Shown piece after piece: positions 1 to 10,433 of a stretch of 21,493 nt of DNA (within the stretch, counting starts at the first letter, position 1; each line of letters begins with the position of its first letter). The DNA comes from Carex sylvatica (taxonomy: Eukaryota; Streptophyta; Magnoliopsida; Poales; Cyperaceae), in NCBI GenBank assembly GCA_964058845.1, contig CAXKVR010000368.1, positions 1 to 21,493 on the forward strand, written 5' to 3'. A program made the translations under genes and the position numbers. The notes below the pieces were generated by a model. It saw nothing but the letters and a program-made list of their open reading frames with translations, did not search any database and was not told the DNA's origin.

Positions 1-2189
1 AGTGAACATAGTAATTTTGGTAGCATTTTAAGACAGTGAGGTTTAATAGTTAGAAACTGCAAGCTAGCTAGATCACCAATATTTTCAGGCAGATATTCGG
101 TTGTAAAGGAGGCCAATGGATAATGGTAACACTTCAATACGTTTAGAACTAATACTTAGATAGGTAAGATGTTTCAACTCGGAAATGGAGTTAGGAATTT
201 TTGTCAAACTATCCCATTTCAATATCAATACCCTGAGCACTTCAAATTGAGTGAGGTTACACAAGGTTAATTACGTCTCCCAAACAATCTTGACAATCTT
301 CCGTCAACTCCAAGCTTTGGTCAATTGCCTTTGTACAGTTTGTACAATATCCGTACTCAAAATCTCCGTTGCATTCTCGGATATCCATACAAATAGTTCT
401 TAAGCCCTTCATAATTTGTTGGGGAATTTGATTTACATATCCCATGGAACCTCTTACATATAAATGGTATATGCTTCTCGCATAAAAGTTCTCTCTTGAA
501 TATCAAGTGGCTGATTGATCTCCACTTAGTAGTGTTCATTCTCATAATTAACTCGAGCAAGATCATGGATTATATCATGCAACTTACAATATTCTTTGGA
601 ATATGTAAATGCATCATCAAGAAAGGACCTCTCTTTTAACTCATTATAATATTCAGCACCAATTTCTATGATTTTTCTATTGCTCCGGGACTCGATGTAC
701 CCATGAGCGATCCACAACTTTATCAAATTCATGTTTCGTAATACGTAATCTTTTGGAAACATTGAGAAAAACAAAAAACACGGCTTAAGATTAGCAGGTA
801 GATGTGCATAACTTATCTGAAGTACTGGGAAAATTGCTTCTTTTGATTCTTTATTTTCCCAAAGATCACTTTCTAGAATCTCTCTCCAAACCTCTTCATC
901 AGTTTCAGGCCTGAGGAGATATGCAATTGATTTCACAGCCAATGGCAACCCGCCACACTTTCTCATAATCTCTCTTCCCATATCTACCAAGTGTTTTGGT
1001 ATGGTGCAACTTGTACTACTAAATGCATAATGCTCAAATAACTGCGAGCATGAATATTTAGATAAGTTACTTGGGTTAAAATAGGTGGTTGTTTGCATGA
1101 CCTTCGCTACATTTTTATTTCTTGTTGTCACGAGAATTCTGACCATCCTTGCTTCTTTAAAAGGAACTCGAAACGACTCCCAAATATAATGATTCTCATT
1201 CCACACATCATCTAAAACGAGTAGTATTGTTTTTCCCTTAACAATTTTTGCAAGTTATTCTTGTAATTGGCTCAACTCACTCAAACCAAAATTTGTTTTG
1301 GAGAATGATTCAATGGTTGATGTGAGGAGTCTCCTGACATCAAATTCTTTGGAGACACATAACCACCCATTTAATAAAAGCATTGGAAAACTCTCCCATC
1401 ATTGTAGACAAGTTGGGCAATGGTGGTTTTTCCAAGCCCACCTTTGCCAACAATTGAAATGACCGAAAATGACTTTTCTTTTTCGGATAGTAACAAATCA
1501 GTGACCTCTTTTGTTTCAGCATCTCTGCCAAAAATGTTTGCCTCATCTACCATGTGACCCGTTGGGGGTCATAAAGTTTTGTTGTTTGAACGCCTCATCC
1601 CATCACTCTCCCTTAGTTGAAGAGCGTCACGATCCTTTTCTATTTCATCAAATCGATTTCTTATTTTGTTAAGCCGATCTACTGTTCCATTAAGAATTAG
1701 AACAATGTACTGTCCAAATTTTTTTTTATTGGGTAAGTATGTCAAATTTCGTAATTTTTGTAACTAAAAATGATGTTTAAGGGATTAATTGACACTCTGT
1801 TGTTAGATTTGAAAACGTTATTATAAACAAGTGACAACTAAAGTGGATACCAATCGAAAGAAAATAAAAAATTGCATTTAGTAACACTATCACAAGTAAG
1901 ATCCTTTAAATTTCTGTATGCACAAGGCACTAACCTCTATCTGCTTTCTCTTGTGAGAACCGGAAGCCTCAGAATCCTTTCTTGCATGTATTTCGACACG
2001 TGTGACCTTGTACTTGTACTCACTGAGCACATCCTCAGCATCATAAGCTACCTTCTTGAGCTCCTTGAGCCACAGCTTGACATAGCGGTCTCTGATCTCC
2101 CTTTCTTCCGCATCATATAGCGTTGCCTTGATTCGCTCCAGAGTTCGCAACAGTCTCTCAAGATCCTCCTCAACAGCACACGGCTTCAA
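1..2189 (-). pseudogene. Decayed CC-NBS-LRR (NLR) resistance-gene relic, partial at both ends
   Basis: On the minus strand the order is Rx_N-type coiled coil (2189-1935), linker and P-loop region (1709-1380), rest of the NB-ARC (1380-530), then LRR remnants to the left edge. Visible motifs are the P-loop GKGGLGKTT, kinase-2 LLVLDDVW, RNBS-B ILVTTR, GLPLA, RNBS-D CFLFFSMFPKDY and an MHD-like LHD. LRR text such as LPENIGDLASLQFL lies near 20-110. Lesions seen: TGA at 1571-1569 (where RPPT would be expected), a frameshift near 1380, TAA at 1257-1255, TAA at 528-526, further stops and frame changes at about 257-450, and a frame change near 110. The first coiled-coil codon here is TTG, not ATG, directly after an in-frame TAA, so about the first 40 family residues are missing. 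NLRs are cytosolic sensors of pathogen effectors; this copy cannot make a full protein. Whether its transcript is used is unknown. Confidence 0.9.
1935..2189 (-). pseudogene. Coiled-coil (Rx_N) exon fragment of the NLR relic
   Basis: The open frame holds the conserved block around DAEERE, the WLKELKKVAYDAEDVLSEY motif typical of Rx_N domains, and a basic KRKQIE end. A GAG|GTTAGT donor at 1935/1934 and a GGACAG|TAC acceptor at 1710/1709 would remove a 225-nt AT-rich intron in phase 0, rejoining the reading frame to the linker that reads RFDEIEKDRDAL. The pyrimidine tract before the acceptor is poor (A-rich), so the intron call is tentative. The fragment has no ATG and no promoter of its own. 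Confidence 0.65.
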
Positions 2190-2253
2190 TTATATCTTAT
2201 TCATTTTAATAGATTACATTAATATAAAAGAAAAAAGTAATTGAAGCCGTGTG
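2177..2253. repeat. Perfect 16-bp inverted repeat at the NLR 5' breakpoint
   Basis: CACACGGCTTCAATTA at 2177-2192 is matched by its exact reverse complement at 2238-2253, with a 45-nt AT-rich loop. The left arm covers the first codons of the NLR fragment and the TAA in front of them. The right arm repeats the same bases in inverted order and then diverges at once. This looks like a fold-back or template-switch junction that truncated the gene. Confidence 0.8.
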
Positions 2254-2794
2254 ATTGACTTTTAACAGTTCGGATGGAAGAATAGAAGGGTACTCCTTTT
2301 CTTAAAAAAATGAGCAGATTTGAATCTCTATTCTTTTGTGTATGGGTAGTGACTTTTTAAGTTTGTTGATTTTTACACCCACGGGCACACACACATACAC
2401 ACACACAGTCCTTGGCCCCACACATGTACACTTAAGATCTGTTCGTCCGTTTACTGTGTGCGTGGAAAAAAAAAACAAATTCACTCGGACTTTGCAAAAA
2501 TCAGCCCACACGCACAATATTTCAGCCATTCAATAATATTCATTTCCGTTTTTATTCCAGTTCCCTTTAGACAGCCAAACATGCCGTCACAGTACATCGC
2601 CCCACATACTTTCAATTCTCCTCAACAGTTATTAAAATCTGTTAATGGGACAATATCTTGACTTGTATACATTATGTCTTAAAGCCAATCTGGTCAACAG
2701 TTCTGAAATCCCTCTGTGTCATCATTCAGAAGGAAACTGATAGATAGAAACAAAAGGGATTGGTAAATAATACTGTTGCATCATTAAAATAAAT
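2254..2794. other. Non-coding spacer with a CA-rich microsatellite
   Basis: An interrupted (CA)n tract lies at about 2382-2408, with short homopolymers around it. Overlapping short open frames on both strands here read low-complexity peptides and are not supported as genes. Confidence 0.6.
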
Positions 2795-3015
2795 TATTAA
2801 TCACAAAAAACACCACAATTACAGATACATAATTCATCATTTATAACATTAAAAATTCTTACGAGCATACTTTATACATTCTTTCTAAGTATTAATCACA
2901 GAGACAGAGTACAATTACAAATGTATAACATTAAAATTCTTACGAGCATATATATATATATCATACATTCTTTCTAAATATTAATCACAAAGAGTACAAC
3001 ATAGAATTACAAATG
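2795..3015. repeat. Tandem repeat of about 89-95 bp, 2.5 copies
   Basis: Units start at TATTAATCAC at 2795, 2890 and 2979. They share the segments ACAATTAC, ATAACATTAAAA, TTCTTACGAGCATA and ACATTCTTTCTAA. The second copy has gained a short (AT)n run inside the GAGCATA segment; the third is incomplete. Confidence 0.75.
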
Positions 3016-3481
3016 AAAATAAAGTAAACTGCATGTTAACACAAATTCAACCCAACATAAATTTTTTGTAACTACAGATTGAAAAAGGAAAACAAGCTCA
3101 ATAGCATTTTGTGTTCACCATTCCATCCGGATTATCTTTCACTGTTCCAGACCTTGTCAGCTATCAACAAATTACCAGTAGTACTCGAATATTGTGGAAC
3201 ATTTATTGCAGAAAACTGAGCTATCTTAATTAAAGTAGCAACAAATATTGAACACTATATAGAATGCATCAATTATATGTTCCATTATAAGTTTCAGCTG
3301 AACAAGCAATTTATTGCAGAAAATTCTCGTTGTTCATGTTACCTAGTCAAGTAAATACAAACATAAAAAAATGATTTGATATGAGCCATAAAACTTGAGA
3401 TGCTTTGATATGAACCAACCCTCCCTTTGATATGAATCAACTTTGAGATCAAATGAGACTAACAGAGGCATATAAAAACTA
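3016..3481. other. AT-rich intergenic spacer
   Basis: No open frame, RNA gene or clear repeat seen. A short AAACTTGAGATGCTTTGATATGAA-like phrase recurs around 3360-3440, probably a small local duplication. Confidence 0.4.
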
Positions 3482-3489
3482 CAAACATC
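3482..3489. repeat. Left 8-bp target-site duplication of the hAT-like element
   Basis: CAAACATC directly abuts the left terminal inverted repeat and is identical to 4037-4044. Confidence 0.88.
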
Positions 3490-4036
3490 TAGGAGTGTTC
3501 ATCGATTTGGTTTTAACCGTTCGGTTAAAACCGAACCGAATTAGGCAAACCAAAGTTATAATTTGGTTTCAAAAATAGAACCGAACCGAACCGATTTAGC
3601 ATTGTAACCGAACCGAACCAAAGTTTTATTTCGATTTGTTCGGTTTGTTCGGTTCAAACCAAAATATATTAATTTTTTTATTTAAAGCAATTGATTTATA
3701 ATAAACCGAAGTATATTAAGAAATAAACTAGAATATTAAGAAATAAACTGAAATATTAAAAATAAACGGAAGTATTTAAAGCAATTGATTAAGAAATAAA
3801 CTAGGGTATTAAGAAATAAACCGGAGCTGTCTAGACCAAATTCATAATATATATAAGTTCGGTCGATTTGGTTATTTCGGTTTTGAAAATTTTCAAACCG
3901 AACTAAATCAAAATTATAATTCGCTTTTAAAAAGAAAACCGAACCGAACCATTAAACCGGAAAAACCGAACAGTTTAGTCTAAACTAATTCGGTACGGTT
4001 CAAAACCGACTAAACCGGACTAGATGAACTCCCCTA
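3490..4036. mobile_element. Non-autonomous hAT-like transposon (MITE-sized, 547 bp)
   Basis: The ends form 14-bp terminal inverted repeats, TAGGAGTGTTCATC on the left and, read inward from the right, TAGGGGAGTTCATC (12 of 14 match). Perfect 8-bp copies of CAAACATC flank the element at 3482-3489 and 4037-4044. Eight-base duplications and TAGGG-like ends are typical of the hAT superfamily. The interior has no coding capacity. It is packed with ACCGAA/TTCGGT motifs on both strands near each end, like subterminal transposase-binding repeats. It would need a transposase supplied from elsewhere. Confidence 0.88.
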
Positions 4037-4044
4037 CAAACATC
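4037..4044. repeat. Right 8-bp target-site duplication of the hAT-like element
   Basis: CAAACATC directly abuts the right terminal inverted repeat and is identical to 3482-3489. Confidence 0.88.
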
Positions 4045-5500
4045 CCATAATACTTTAATTACAAACACCAAGTGTTACAATTATCAACATAAGGAAGCTG
4101 TTTTGCAAACTAATAAATTTGATTTCAAGGTTACAAGCTAACAAGCAGTTTAGTGAACAACAAATACTGTGACAACTTTCACCTTTCCCAGTTTAAATCT
4201 TTCTTTAATAATATATGTTGAAAGTTGTAAGTACTTCAATTAAATCTTATTGAAAAAAAATCCAGATCATATTCAGCCATAATAAATACCCAGTATCAAA
4301 AGTCTTAATGGTGATAACATAAAATAGACTTTGCAACTTCCTAAAATTAATGATATATTATTCTTAACACATAGCATAACAAGCTTACAGCATTGTATTT
4401 TAGCTGTTGATTCCACAAAATTGGTCCATATTCATCCAGGGTCAGAACCTGTCCACATTTAATTCAGAACATCAAATTAAAACCTCAGATTTAAGGAACT
4501 TTTTAATCTAGTCAGATTTAAGGACCACCATCATTTTCGGTGTTTTAAAAAAAAAATTGTAATTAAGTTGGTTTTTTAATTTTTTATAGGTGGTTTTTAA
4601 AAAAAAATTGCTATCCTAAATAGGCACCGGCTGGAAGTAAATCTGGACCGTTCTTTTAGTAATTGTAAAAAAATAAAAAATTTACATGAAAGTTTAAAGA
4701 GACACAAAATATCTTCGAACTTTTACCTTCCTTTTCAAATTTGACATTTATATATTGATATTGACATGTACACCTTCATATTTTTGTTGTTCTTCTCTCC
4801 AATGGCTATTGTGTCTCAAATTTTCATAATTAAAATATTTCACAATGTATCAAGTATTGTTATCATTTATTTGAAAAGTGATCTCATGTTATGTGGTAGA
4901 GTGGCTTCTTATCATAAAAAATACAACTATATTTGAAAAATAGATATTAGTGATAAATTTGGAAATTAAGTAGATGTTTTGAATATAAATTTATTCCAAC
5001 CAAAATTTGAGAAAGAGTGCAAATACAAGCCTTTTTTTTCTTCTATAATGTAATATAGAACAAATTTAATTTTTGAAATACAACATCACACCATTATAAG
5101 AAATTTTTATTTAATTTGATTTCTGTCGCTGATACACACAAAGGAAATTTAATTTAATATATAGCTATAGGAAAAACAAAAATAAGCCATAAATTATAGA
5201 TATGTTCCTCCTGAATTTCCAAACAAAACTCTCAACTCAGGATTCAAACTGGACAGATTAGTAATTAATGTCATAGAGCTGTTAAAATATATTTAATTTG
5301 TAAGATTGTTTTTTGGGTTAGATTGTGCATGTTCCCAATACTAATGGAAAATGCAAAAATAAAAGAAAGAAAAAACTTTTTGTTTTTCTATCTGACGCAT
5401 CATAAATATTTAAATGAACAAAATGAGTATCAACAACTTTAAACACTCTTTAAAACAATTTATAAAATATTTTTACCTGGAATTATAAAAATTAATAAAG
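4045..5500. other. AT-rich gene-free intergenic stretch
   Basis: No open frame above about 60 codons, no RNA gene and no element with paired ends was recognised. Long A and T runs (for example around 4545-4605) dominate. Confidence 0.5.
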
Positions 5501-5505
5501 GTAGA
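5501..5505. repeat. Left target-site duplication (GTAGA) of the large LTR element
   Basis: GTAGA directly precedes TGCCACACCCC and is identical to 13008-13012. Confidence 0.78.
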
Positions 5506-5651
5506 TGCCACACCCCGACAACGGGGCCAACAACCCGCCGCGCTGTCAGCGCAAGGCGATTTTATTATCATGCGCAATCTCATAAATATATATATATATA
5601 TATACACTACCAATGACATAGATAAGAGCCACGATACCTGTAAAACTTGGT

Positions 5652-5656
5652 GGCAT
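5652..5656. repeat. Left 5-bp target-site duplication (GGCAT) of the copia element
   Basis: GGCAT directly precedes the TGTCAG end of the left LTR and is identical to 10429-10433. Confidence 0.93.
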
Positions 5657-5962
5657 TGTCAGATTTACAGATTAGTTTAACACAAAACAATATTCAGAGA
5701 AGAGAGATTTTGTGATGCAAAGTGAGGCCGCACCATTTTCTGATTTTCTCATTACTTTTATAATTGAATACATGAAAAATAAAGGAAACAAAATCTCCTA
5801 AAATAAAAATACTAAAACTGCCATGTGGTTTCTTATTTTCCCACACCTCAGATAAGGTAACAAACAAACAATAAATCTGTCAAAATAAAACTACTATCTT
5901 AAAATAATCTAAAAGATCTCTAGTGTACTGTATCGCATGATACAACAAGCTTACATCCAACA
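5657..5962 (-). repeat. 3' LTR of the copia element
   Basis: This 306-bp copy directly follows the PPT on the minus strand and is identical by eye to the 5' LTR. It would supply the RNA 3' end. Confidence 0.95.
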
Positions 5963-5974
5963 TTTCACTTCCTT
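5963..5974 (-). promoter_or_regulatory. Polypurine tract of the copia element
   Basis: The minus strand reads AAGGAAGTGAAA directly against the 3' LTR. It overlaps the last two bases of the gag-pol stop codon (TAA at 5975-5973). One T interrupts the purine run. It is the expected plus-strand priming site. Confidence 0.75.
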
Positions 5975-8900
5975 AAGCTTGTTGCCCATCTTTCACATCC
6001 TGCAAACCAATTCTGTCTCGCAGCTCAATGAATCTGACTCGGCCCAGTGGCTCTGTCATAATATCAGCCAGTTGGTCTGAGGTGCCCACATGCTCGACTC
6101 CAATTTTTTTATTCTCCACATTTTCTCTTATATAGTGAAACTTTGTGTCGATGTGCTTGCTTCGGTTGTGAAACACCGGGTTCTTGCAAAGAGAAATTGC
6201 TGACATGTTATCAATTTTGAGGCTGATTTTCAGAGAGTTGTGACCCAACAAATCAGCACGCAGTGTTTCAAGCCAAACGCCCTGGCAGGCTGCTGCGGCA
6301 GCTGCTATATACTCTGCTTCACACGAGGATAGTGCAACCACCTGTTGTTTCCTCGAAAACCAACTAATTGGATTATCTCCCAAGAAGAAAATGACTCCAG
6401 TAGTACTCTTCCGATCATTCACGTCCCCTGCCAAATCACTATCAGAGAAACCCACAAAGTTTACATCTTTTAGTGAAGCCTTCTTGTACAAACACCCCAA
6501 ACTAGTACTGCCTTTGAGATATCTCAAAATTTGCTTTACAGCAGCCATATGTTCCACTTTTGGAGATTCCATGAATCGACTCACAATCCCAACAGAATAA
6601 ACCAGATCAGGTCTTGTGTGCAACAAGTACCTCAAACTGCCTACAATGCTTCGAAACTTATTCTGATCAACTGGTAACGAAACACTATCCTTGCTCAGTT
6701 TCAGCCGAGCTTCCATTGGAGTTTTTGTCGGATTGCAATCTGACATACCACACTCCTTAAGAATTTTGTGAGCAAATCCCTCTTGACACAATGTAACTCC
6801 ATCCTTCATTTGTTTGACTTCAATGCCAAGATAGTAACTTAGCAAACCCAAGTCACTCATTCGAAATCTCTCCTTCATCTGCAGTTTAAACTTGGCAATT
6901 TCTGATTCACTTGTTCCAGTGATAATCAAATCATCTACATACACTCCAACTAGGATACAAATGTTTCCTTGTTTCTTCTTGTATACTGCATGTTCCAACT
7001 TACTCCTTTTAAACCCGAGAGATTTTAGTGTGCTGTCCAGTTTGGAGTTCCAGGCTCTGGGGGCCTGTTTTAGGCCATAGAGTGCCTTGTGCAACCTCAG
7101 TACCTTATGCTCACTTCCTCTTTCTACAAAACCTGGTGGCTGAGTTACATACACTTCCTCCAACAACTCACCATTCAAAAATGCTGACTTAACATCCATA
7201 TGATGTAGTAGCCAACCTCCTTGCACAGCTAGAGCAACTATCAATCTTATGGTCTCAATTCTGGCAACTGGTGCAAACACTTCCTCAAAGTCAATACCTT
7301 GCTGCTGCACATAGCCTTTTGCAACTAGGCGCGCCTTGTGCTTCACAATTTTTCCCTCTGAGTCTTTCTTTAGTTTGTAAACCCACTTAAGGCCAATTAC
7401 CTTTTTTCCCTTTACAGCTTCCACAAGACTCCATGTATCATTGCTGTTAATTGATTCAATTTCTTCTTTCATAGCAAGCCTCCACTTCTCTTCCCTGTCT
7501 GCTTCATCAAAACTTGTTGGCTCTTCAACACCCATCATGCACACACCTAGATAGCTGACAGGTTCTGTTTCATCATATATGTCTGCTAAACTGCGCAGCC
7601 TGACTGGTGTCTGCTGTGAACGTCTGGTTCCTTCTGAGATTGCACTGTTGTCATCATCATGCCCATCAGTGCTGTCATCTTCATGCCCCTCTGTGAATGC
7701 CATTCCAACACCTGATTCTTCACCATTCTGATCGTATCCTTCGACATTTGCCTCAGTTGTAATTTCATCATTACCAACCTGCATTTCAAACGGCACTCTG
7801 ACATTAGCCTCATCAGTTTCATTCACCTGTTCATCATTTGCTGGCCATGTCCATGGTTTGTCTTCTTCAAAGACAGCATCTCTAGTCACCACAACTTTCT
7901 TGTTAACAGGATTGTATGCTCGGTATGCTTTTGATCCCTTCTCATAACCGAAGAAAACCATTGCTGTGCTCCTATCTTCCAGTTTTTTTACATGCCCACT
8001 TACTGTTTTGACATGAACAAGGCACCCAAAAGTGCGCATGTGATGCACTACTGGTTTTCGTTTGTACCATGCTTCATAGGGAGTCATTCCTACCACACTT
8101 TTGGTTGAGGTTCGATTTAGAATGTAGACAGCAGTGGTTACAGCTTCTCCCCAAAACTGTAAAGGCACCTTCATTGCTTTCAACATGCTTCTAGCCATGC
8201 CCACAACTGTTTGGTTTCTTCTTTCAACCACTCCATTTTGTTGAGGTGAGTAAGGTGTTGTCATGTATCTCTTAACTCCTGTCTCTTTACAGTATTCTTC
8301 AAATTCAACAGATTTGAATTCACCTCCCCTATCGGTTCTAAATGCCTTCAGTTTCTTATTTTGCTCAACCTCAACGGACACCTTGATAGTTTTAAACAGT
8401 GAAAATGCCTTGTCCTTGCTAGGTAGAAGTGCAATCCACATGTATCTGCTATGATCATCAACTAACAACAGAAAATATCTGTTGCCTGCTGATGTTGGAG
8501 GCAGTATGGGGCCACAAAGATCACCATGTACTAACTCCAGTACCTCACTTGCTCTATACTTTGCTGCAGTTGGAAATGATGCTCGGCGCTGTTTGCCAAT
8601 CATACATCCTTCGCATACCTGTTCTACATGATTTATGTGTGGTAACCCTTCTACCAAACCTTCTTGACTCATCCTTTTTAATGCTTGAAAATTCACATGT
8701 CCAAATCGGGTGTGCCACCTCCATGCTTCAGATTCAGTGTTTGCCATTAAGCATACTGATTTAGCTAATTCCAGGTTCAACACATACAGCCTATTAGCTG
8801 ACCTCTTCACCTTTATCAACAATTTACCAGCTGTATCAAATGCCAGTAGCTCACCATTTTCCATTTCGACTCTGCACCCTTGTTCTTCTAGTTGGCCAAG

Positions 8901-9980
8901 ACTAATGATATTACTCGTCAGTTTAGGGATGTAATATACATTAATCAAAGCCTTATGTTCTCCATTCCTTCCTTCTATCAACACAGTACCCCTGCCTCCT
9001 ATATGTACTCGACGCCCATCCCCTAATTTTACTGTACCATGAGCACATGTGTCAAGGGTAGTAAAGTGCTCTAAGCTACCTGTCATGTGATTGCTGGCGC
9101 CAGAATCCAAAAACCAACATTTGTCTACATGGTTCTGTTGCGTTCCTAAGTGCAATTCCCCAATCTGCACAGCACTGGTTTCGATGCACTCTTCTTCTTC
9201 ACCAGTAACAACCTGATGCATTAGTAGTACTGGTTCTTCTTCATCCTCCTTCTCTGCTATCAATGCCCTTTCCTTTCTCGGCTTTCTGCACTCAGATGCA
9301 AAATGCCCATAGACCGAGCAGTTAAAGCATTTAATTTTAGATTTGTCAAATTTCTTTCTCAGCTTCTTCTCTTGATTGCTGCCTGAGTTACTGTCAACAA
9401 CTTCTCCAACTTTCTTATCTTTCAATGTCAGAGCCTCCCACTGTGCACGAGTGAGGAGTAACTTCTCATCCTCTTCTTCTTGGTGTTGATGTCGGCCCTT
9501 CAGACCTTCTTCGAACACTCTCAGTCGCCCAACTGCTTCGGCTACTGTCATGTTGGATGTGTCACCCCACTGCTCAATCGTGCTGATTATGGGTAAAAAC
9601 TTGTCTGGTACTGCACTAAAAAGCTTCTCAACAATGGTACTTTCTTTCAACTCCATTCCTAAGGAGCGCATTTCTCCAACCAGACTAATCAGCAGTTGTG
9701 AAAACCCTACCAGATTTGTTGTGTCTGACATGACCAGACGATCAAATTGTCTCTTCAGCACTTGCGCCCTTGCCTTCTTGACGCGATCTTCACCAACCGC
9801 CATCTGCTTGATTGTCTGCCAAGCTTCTTTAGCAGTTTGCTTTTCTGCTATAGCCATAGTGGTCGAATTAGAAACTGCTTGCGATATTGCAGCAAAAGCC
9901 CCGTGATCTTTTTCCTTGTCAGCTACACCTTCACCTTCTACTGCATCCCATACTCCAAGCGCTCGAAGTATTATCTTCAT
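5973..9980 (-). CDS. Copia Gag-Pol polyprotein (1335 aa open frame, Gag N-terminus cut by an upstream stop)
   Basis: Domains in order: Gag of the UBN2/copia type (about 1-165); CCHC zinc knuckle at 218-231 ([14 protein letters not shown], binds RNA); aspartic protease with DSGAS at 292-296; GAG-pre-integrase HHCC finger with H423, H428, C456, C459; integrase core with D487, D550 and E586 (35 residues between the last two, DD35E); reverse transcriptase with [10 protein letters not shown] (D929) and YVDD at 1014-1017; RNase H with D1180, E1223 and D1257. All catalytic residues looked for are present, so the enzymes could work after self-cleavage. The start at 9980 is an internal Gag Met: the same frame continues upstream through one TGA to ATG at 10103. 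A 1335-residue product is close to full length for a single-frame copia polyprotein. The purine-rich context AAAATGAAG may allow use of this start. Mobility is not proven. Confidence 0.95.
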   Translation of the reverse strand: MKIILRALGVWDAVEGEGVADKEKDHGAFAAISQAVSNSTTMAIAEKQTAKEAWQTIKQMAVGEDRVKKARAQVLKRQFDRLVMSDTTNLVGFSQLLISLVGEMRSLGMELKESTIVEKLFSAVPDKFLPIISTIEQWGDTSNMTVAEAVGRLRVFEEGLKGRHQHQEEEDEKLLLTRAQWEALTLKDKKVGEVVDSNSGSNQEKKLRKKFDKSKIKCFNCSVYGHFASECRKPRKERALIAEKEDEEEPVLLMHQVVTGEEEECIETSAVQIGELHLGTQQNHVDKCWFLDSGASNHMTGSLEHFTTLDTCAHGTVKLGDGRRVHIGGRGTVLIEGRNGEHKALINVYYIPKLTSNIISLGQLEEQGCRVEMENGELLAFDTAGKLLIKVKRSANRLYVLNLELAKSVCLMANTESEAWRWHTRFGHVNFQALKRMSQEGLVEGLPHINHVEQVCEGCMIGKQRRASFPTAAKYRASEVLELVHGDLCGPILPPTSAGNRYFLLLVDDHSRYMWIALLPSKDKAFSLFKTIKVSVEVEQNKKLKAFRTDRGGEFKSVEFEEYCKETGVKRYMTTPYSPQQNGVVERRNQTVVGMARSMLKAMKVPLQFWGEAVTTAVYILNRTSTKSVVGMTPYEAWYKRKPVVHHMRTFGCLVHVKTVSGHVKKLEDRSTAMVFFGYEKGSKAYRAYNPVNKKVVVTRDAVFEEDKPWTWPANDEQVNETDEANVRVPFEMQVGNDEITTEANVEGYDQNGEESGVGMAFTEGHEDDSTDGHDDDNSAISEGTRRSQQTPVRLRSLADIYDETEPVSYLGVCMMGVEEPTSFDEADREEKWRLAMKEEIESINSNDTWSLVEAVKGKKVIGLKWVYKLKKDSEGKIVKHKARLVAKGYVQQQGIDFEEVFAPVARIETIRLIVALAVQGGWLLHHMDVKSAFLNGELLEEVYVTQPPGFVERGSEHKVLRLHKALYGLKQAPRAWNSKLDSTLKSLGFKRSKLEHAVYKKKQGNICILVGVYVDDLIITGTSESEIAKFKLQMKERFRMSDLGLLSYYLGIEVKQMKDGVTLCQEGFAHKILKECGMSDCNPTKTPMEARLKLSKDSVSLPVDQNKFRSIVGSLRYLLHTRPDLVYSVGIVSRFMESPKVEHMAAVKQILRYLKGSTSLGCLYKKASLKDVNFVGFSDSDLAGDVNDRKSTTGVIFFLGDNPISWFSRKQQVVALSSCEAEYIAAAAAACQGVWLETLRADLLGHNSLKISLKIDNMSAISLCKNPVFHNRSKHIDTKFHYIRENVENKKIGVEHVGTSDQLADIMTEPLGRVRFIELRDRIGLQDVKDGQQA

Positions 9981-9989
9981 TTTTATTTC

Positions 9990-10103
9990 TCACAAACTGT
10001 AATTCGTGTCATTCAGCATCGGATACTGAATTGGTACTCCTCCCCCTCTAACTACTATTCTCTCCTGTGTTGTTCCTCCTATCCCATCACCATCGTTACT
10101 CAT
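9990..10103 (-). other. Gag N-terminal 37 codons ending in an in-frame TGA
   Basis: ATG at 10103, just after the PBS, opens a frame that is the same as gag-pol. It runs 37 codons and stops at TGA (9992-9990), three codons before the Met at 9980. The preceding residues NDTNYSL match the copia Gag N-terminal pattern in which the next residue is Trp (NYxxW), so a TGG to TGA change is the simple explanation. Readthrough, internal initiation at 9980 or a dead Gag N-terminus are all possible. Confidence 0.8.
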
Positions 10104-10108
10104 ATTTG

Positions 10109-10120
10109 GCTCTGATACCA
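10109..10120 (-). promoter_or_regulatory. Primer-binding site for initiator-Met tRNA
   Basis: The minus strand reads TGGTATCAGAGC two bases after the 5' LTR. This is the classic plant copia PBS, complementary to the 3' end of initiator tRNA-Met, where minus-strand DNA synthesis starts. Confidence 0.95.
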
Positions 10121-10122
10121 AA

Positions 10123-10428
10123 TGTCAGATTTACAGATTAGTTTAACACAAAACAATATTCAGAGAAGAGAGATTTTGTGATGCAAAGTGAGGCCGCACC
10201 ATTTTCTGATTTTCTCATTACTTTTATAATTGAATACATGAAAAATAAAGGAAACAAAATCTCCTAAAATAAAAATACTAAAACTGCCATGTGGTTTCTT
10301 ATTTTCCCACACCTCAGATAAGGTAACAAACAAACAATAAATCTGTCAAAATAAAACTACTATCTTAAAATAATCTAAAAGATCTCTAGTGTACTGTATC
10401 GCATGATACAACAAGCTTACATCCAACA
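10123..10428 (-). repeat. 5' LTR of the copia element
   Basis: This 306-bp copy lies upstream of the PBS and the gag-pol frame on the minus strand, so it acts as the promoter LTR. It has the same sequence as the copy at 5657-5962. It ends two bases before the PBS. Confidence 0.95.
10221..10228 (-). promoter_or_regulatory. TATA box of the copia 5' LTR
   Basis: The minus strand reads TATAAAAG about 200 bases into the LTR, leaving roughly 70 bases of R/U5 before the LTR end if transcription starts 30 bases downstream. The same box is in the 3' LTR at 5755-5762. Confidence 0.55.
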
Positions 10429-10433
10429 GGCAT
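10429..10433. repeat. Right 5-bp target-site duplication (GGCAT) of the copia element
   Basis: GGCAT directly follows the CCAACA end of the right LTR and is identical to 5652-5656. Confidence 0.93.

Larger units (their letters stand above)
5657..10428 (-). mobile_element. Full-length, very young Ty1/copia LTR retrotransposon (4772 bp)
   Basis: Two 306-bp LTRs (5657-5962 and 10123-10428) begin TGTCAGATTT and end CATCCAACA on the plus strand. I find no difference between them. A 5-bp TSD GGCAT lies at 5652-5656 and 10429-10433. On the minus strand the order is 5' LTR, PBS, Gag, protease, integrase, RT, RNase H, PPT, 3' LTR; integrase before RT makes it copia. It sits inside the large LTR element, so it inserted later. 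Identical LTRs point to a recent insertion. The single frame of gag-pol is uninterrupted for 1335 codons, but the Gag N-terminus carries a TGA. The Gag and RT text resembles the Ivana/Oryco lineage as I remember it; a tree would be needed. Confidence 0.97.

Noticed and set aside
1872..2120. 82-codon plus-strand frame
   Set aside because: It is the antisense shadow of the NLR coiled-coil fragment.
2302..2661. Overlapping 66-75-codon frames on both strands around the CA-rich tract
   Set aside because: They are low-complexity translations of a microsatellite and mirror each other across strands.
5587..5605. (AT)n run, considered as a promoter TATA region
   Set aside because: A plain microsatellite inside the large LTR element with no gene in range.
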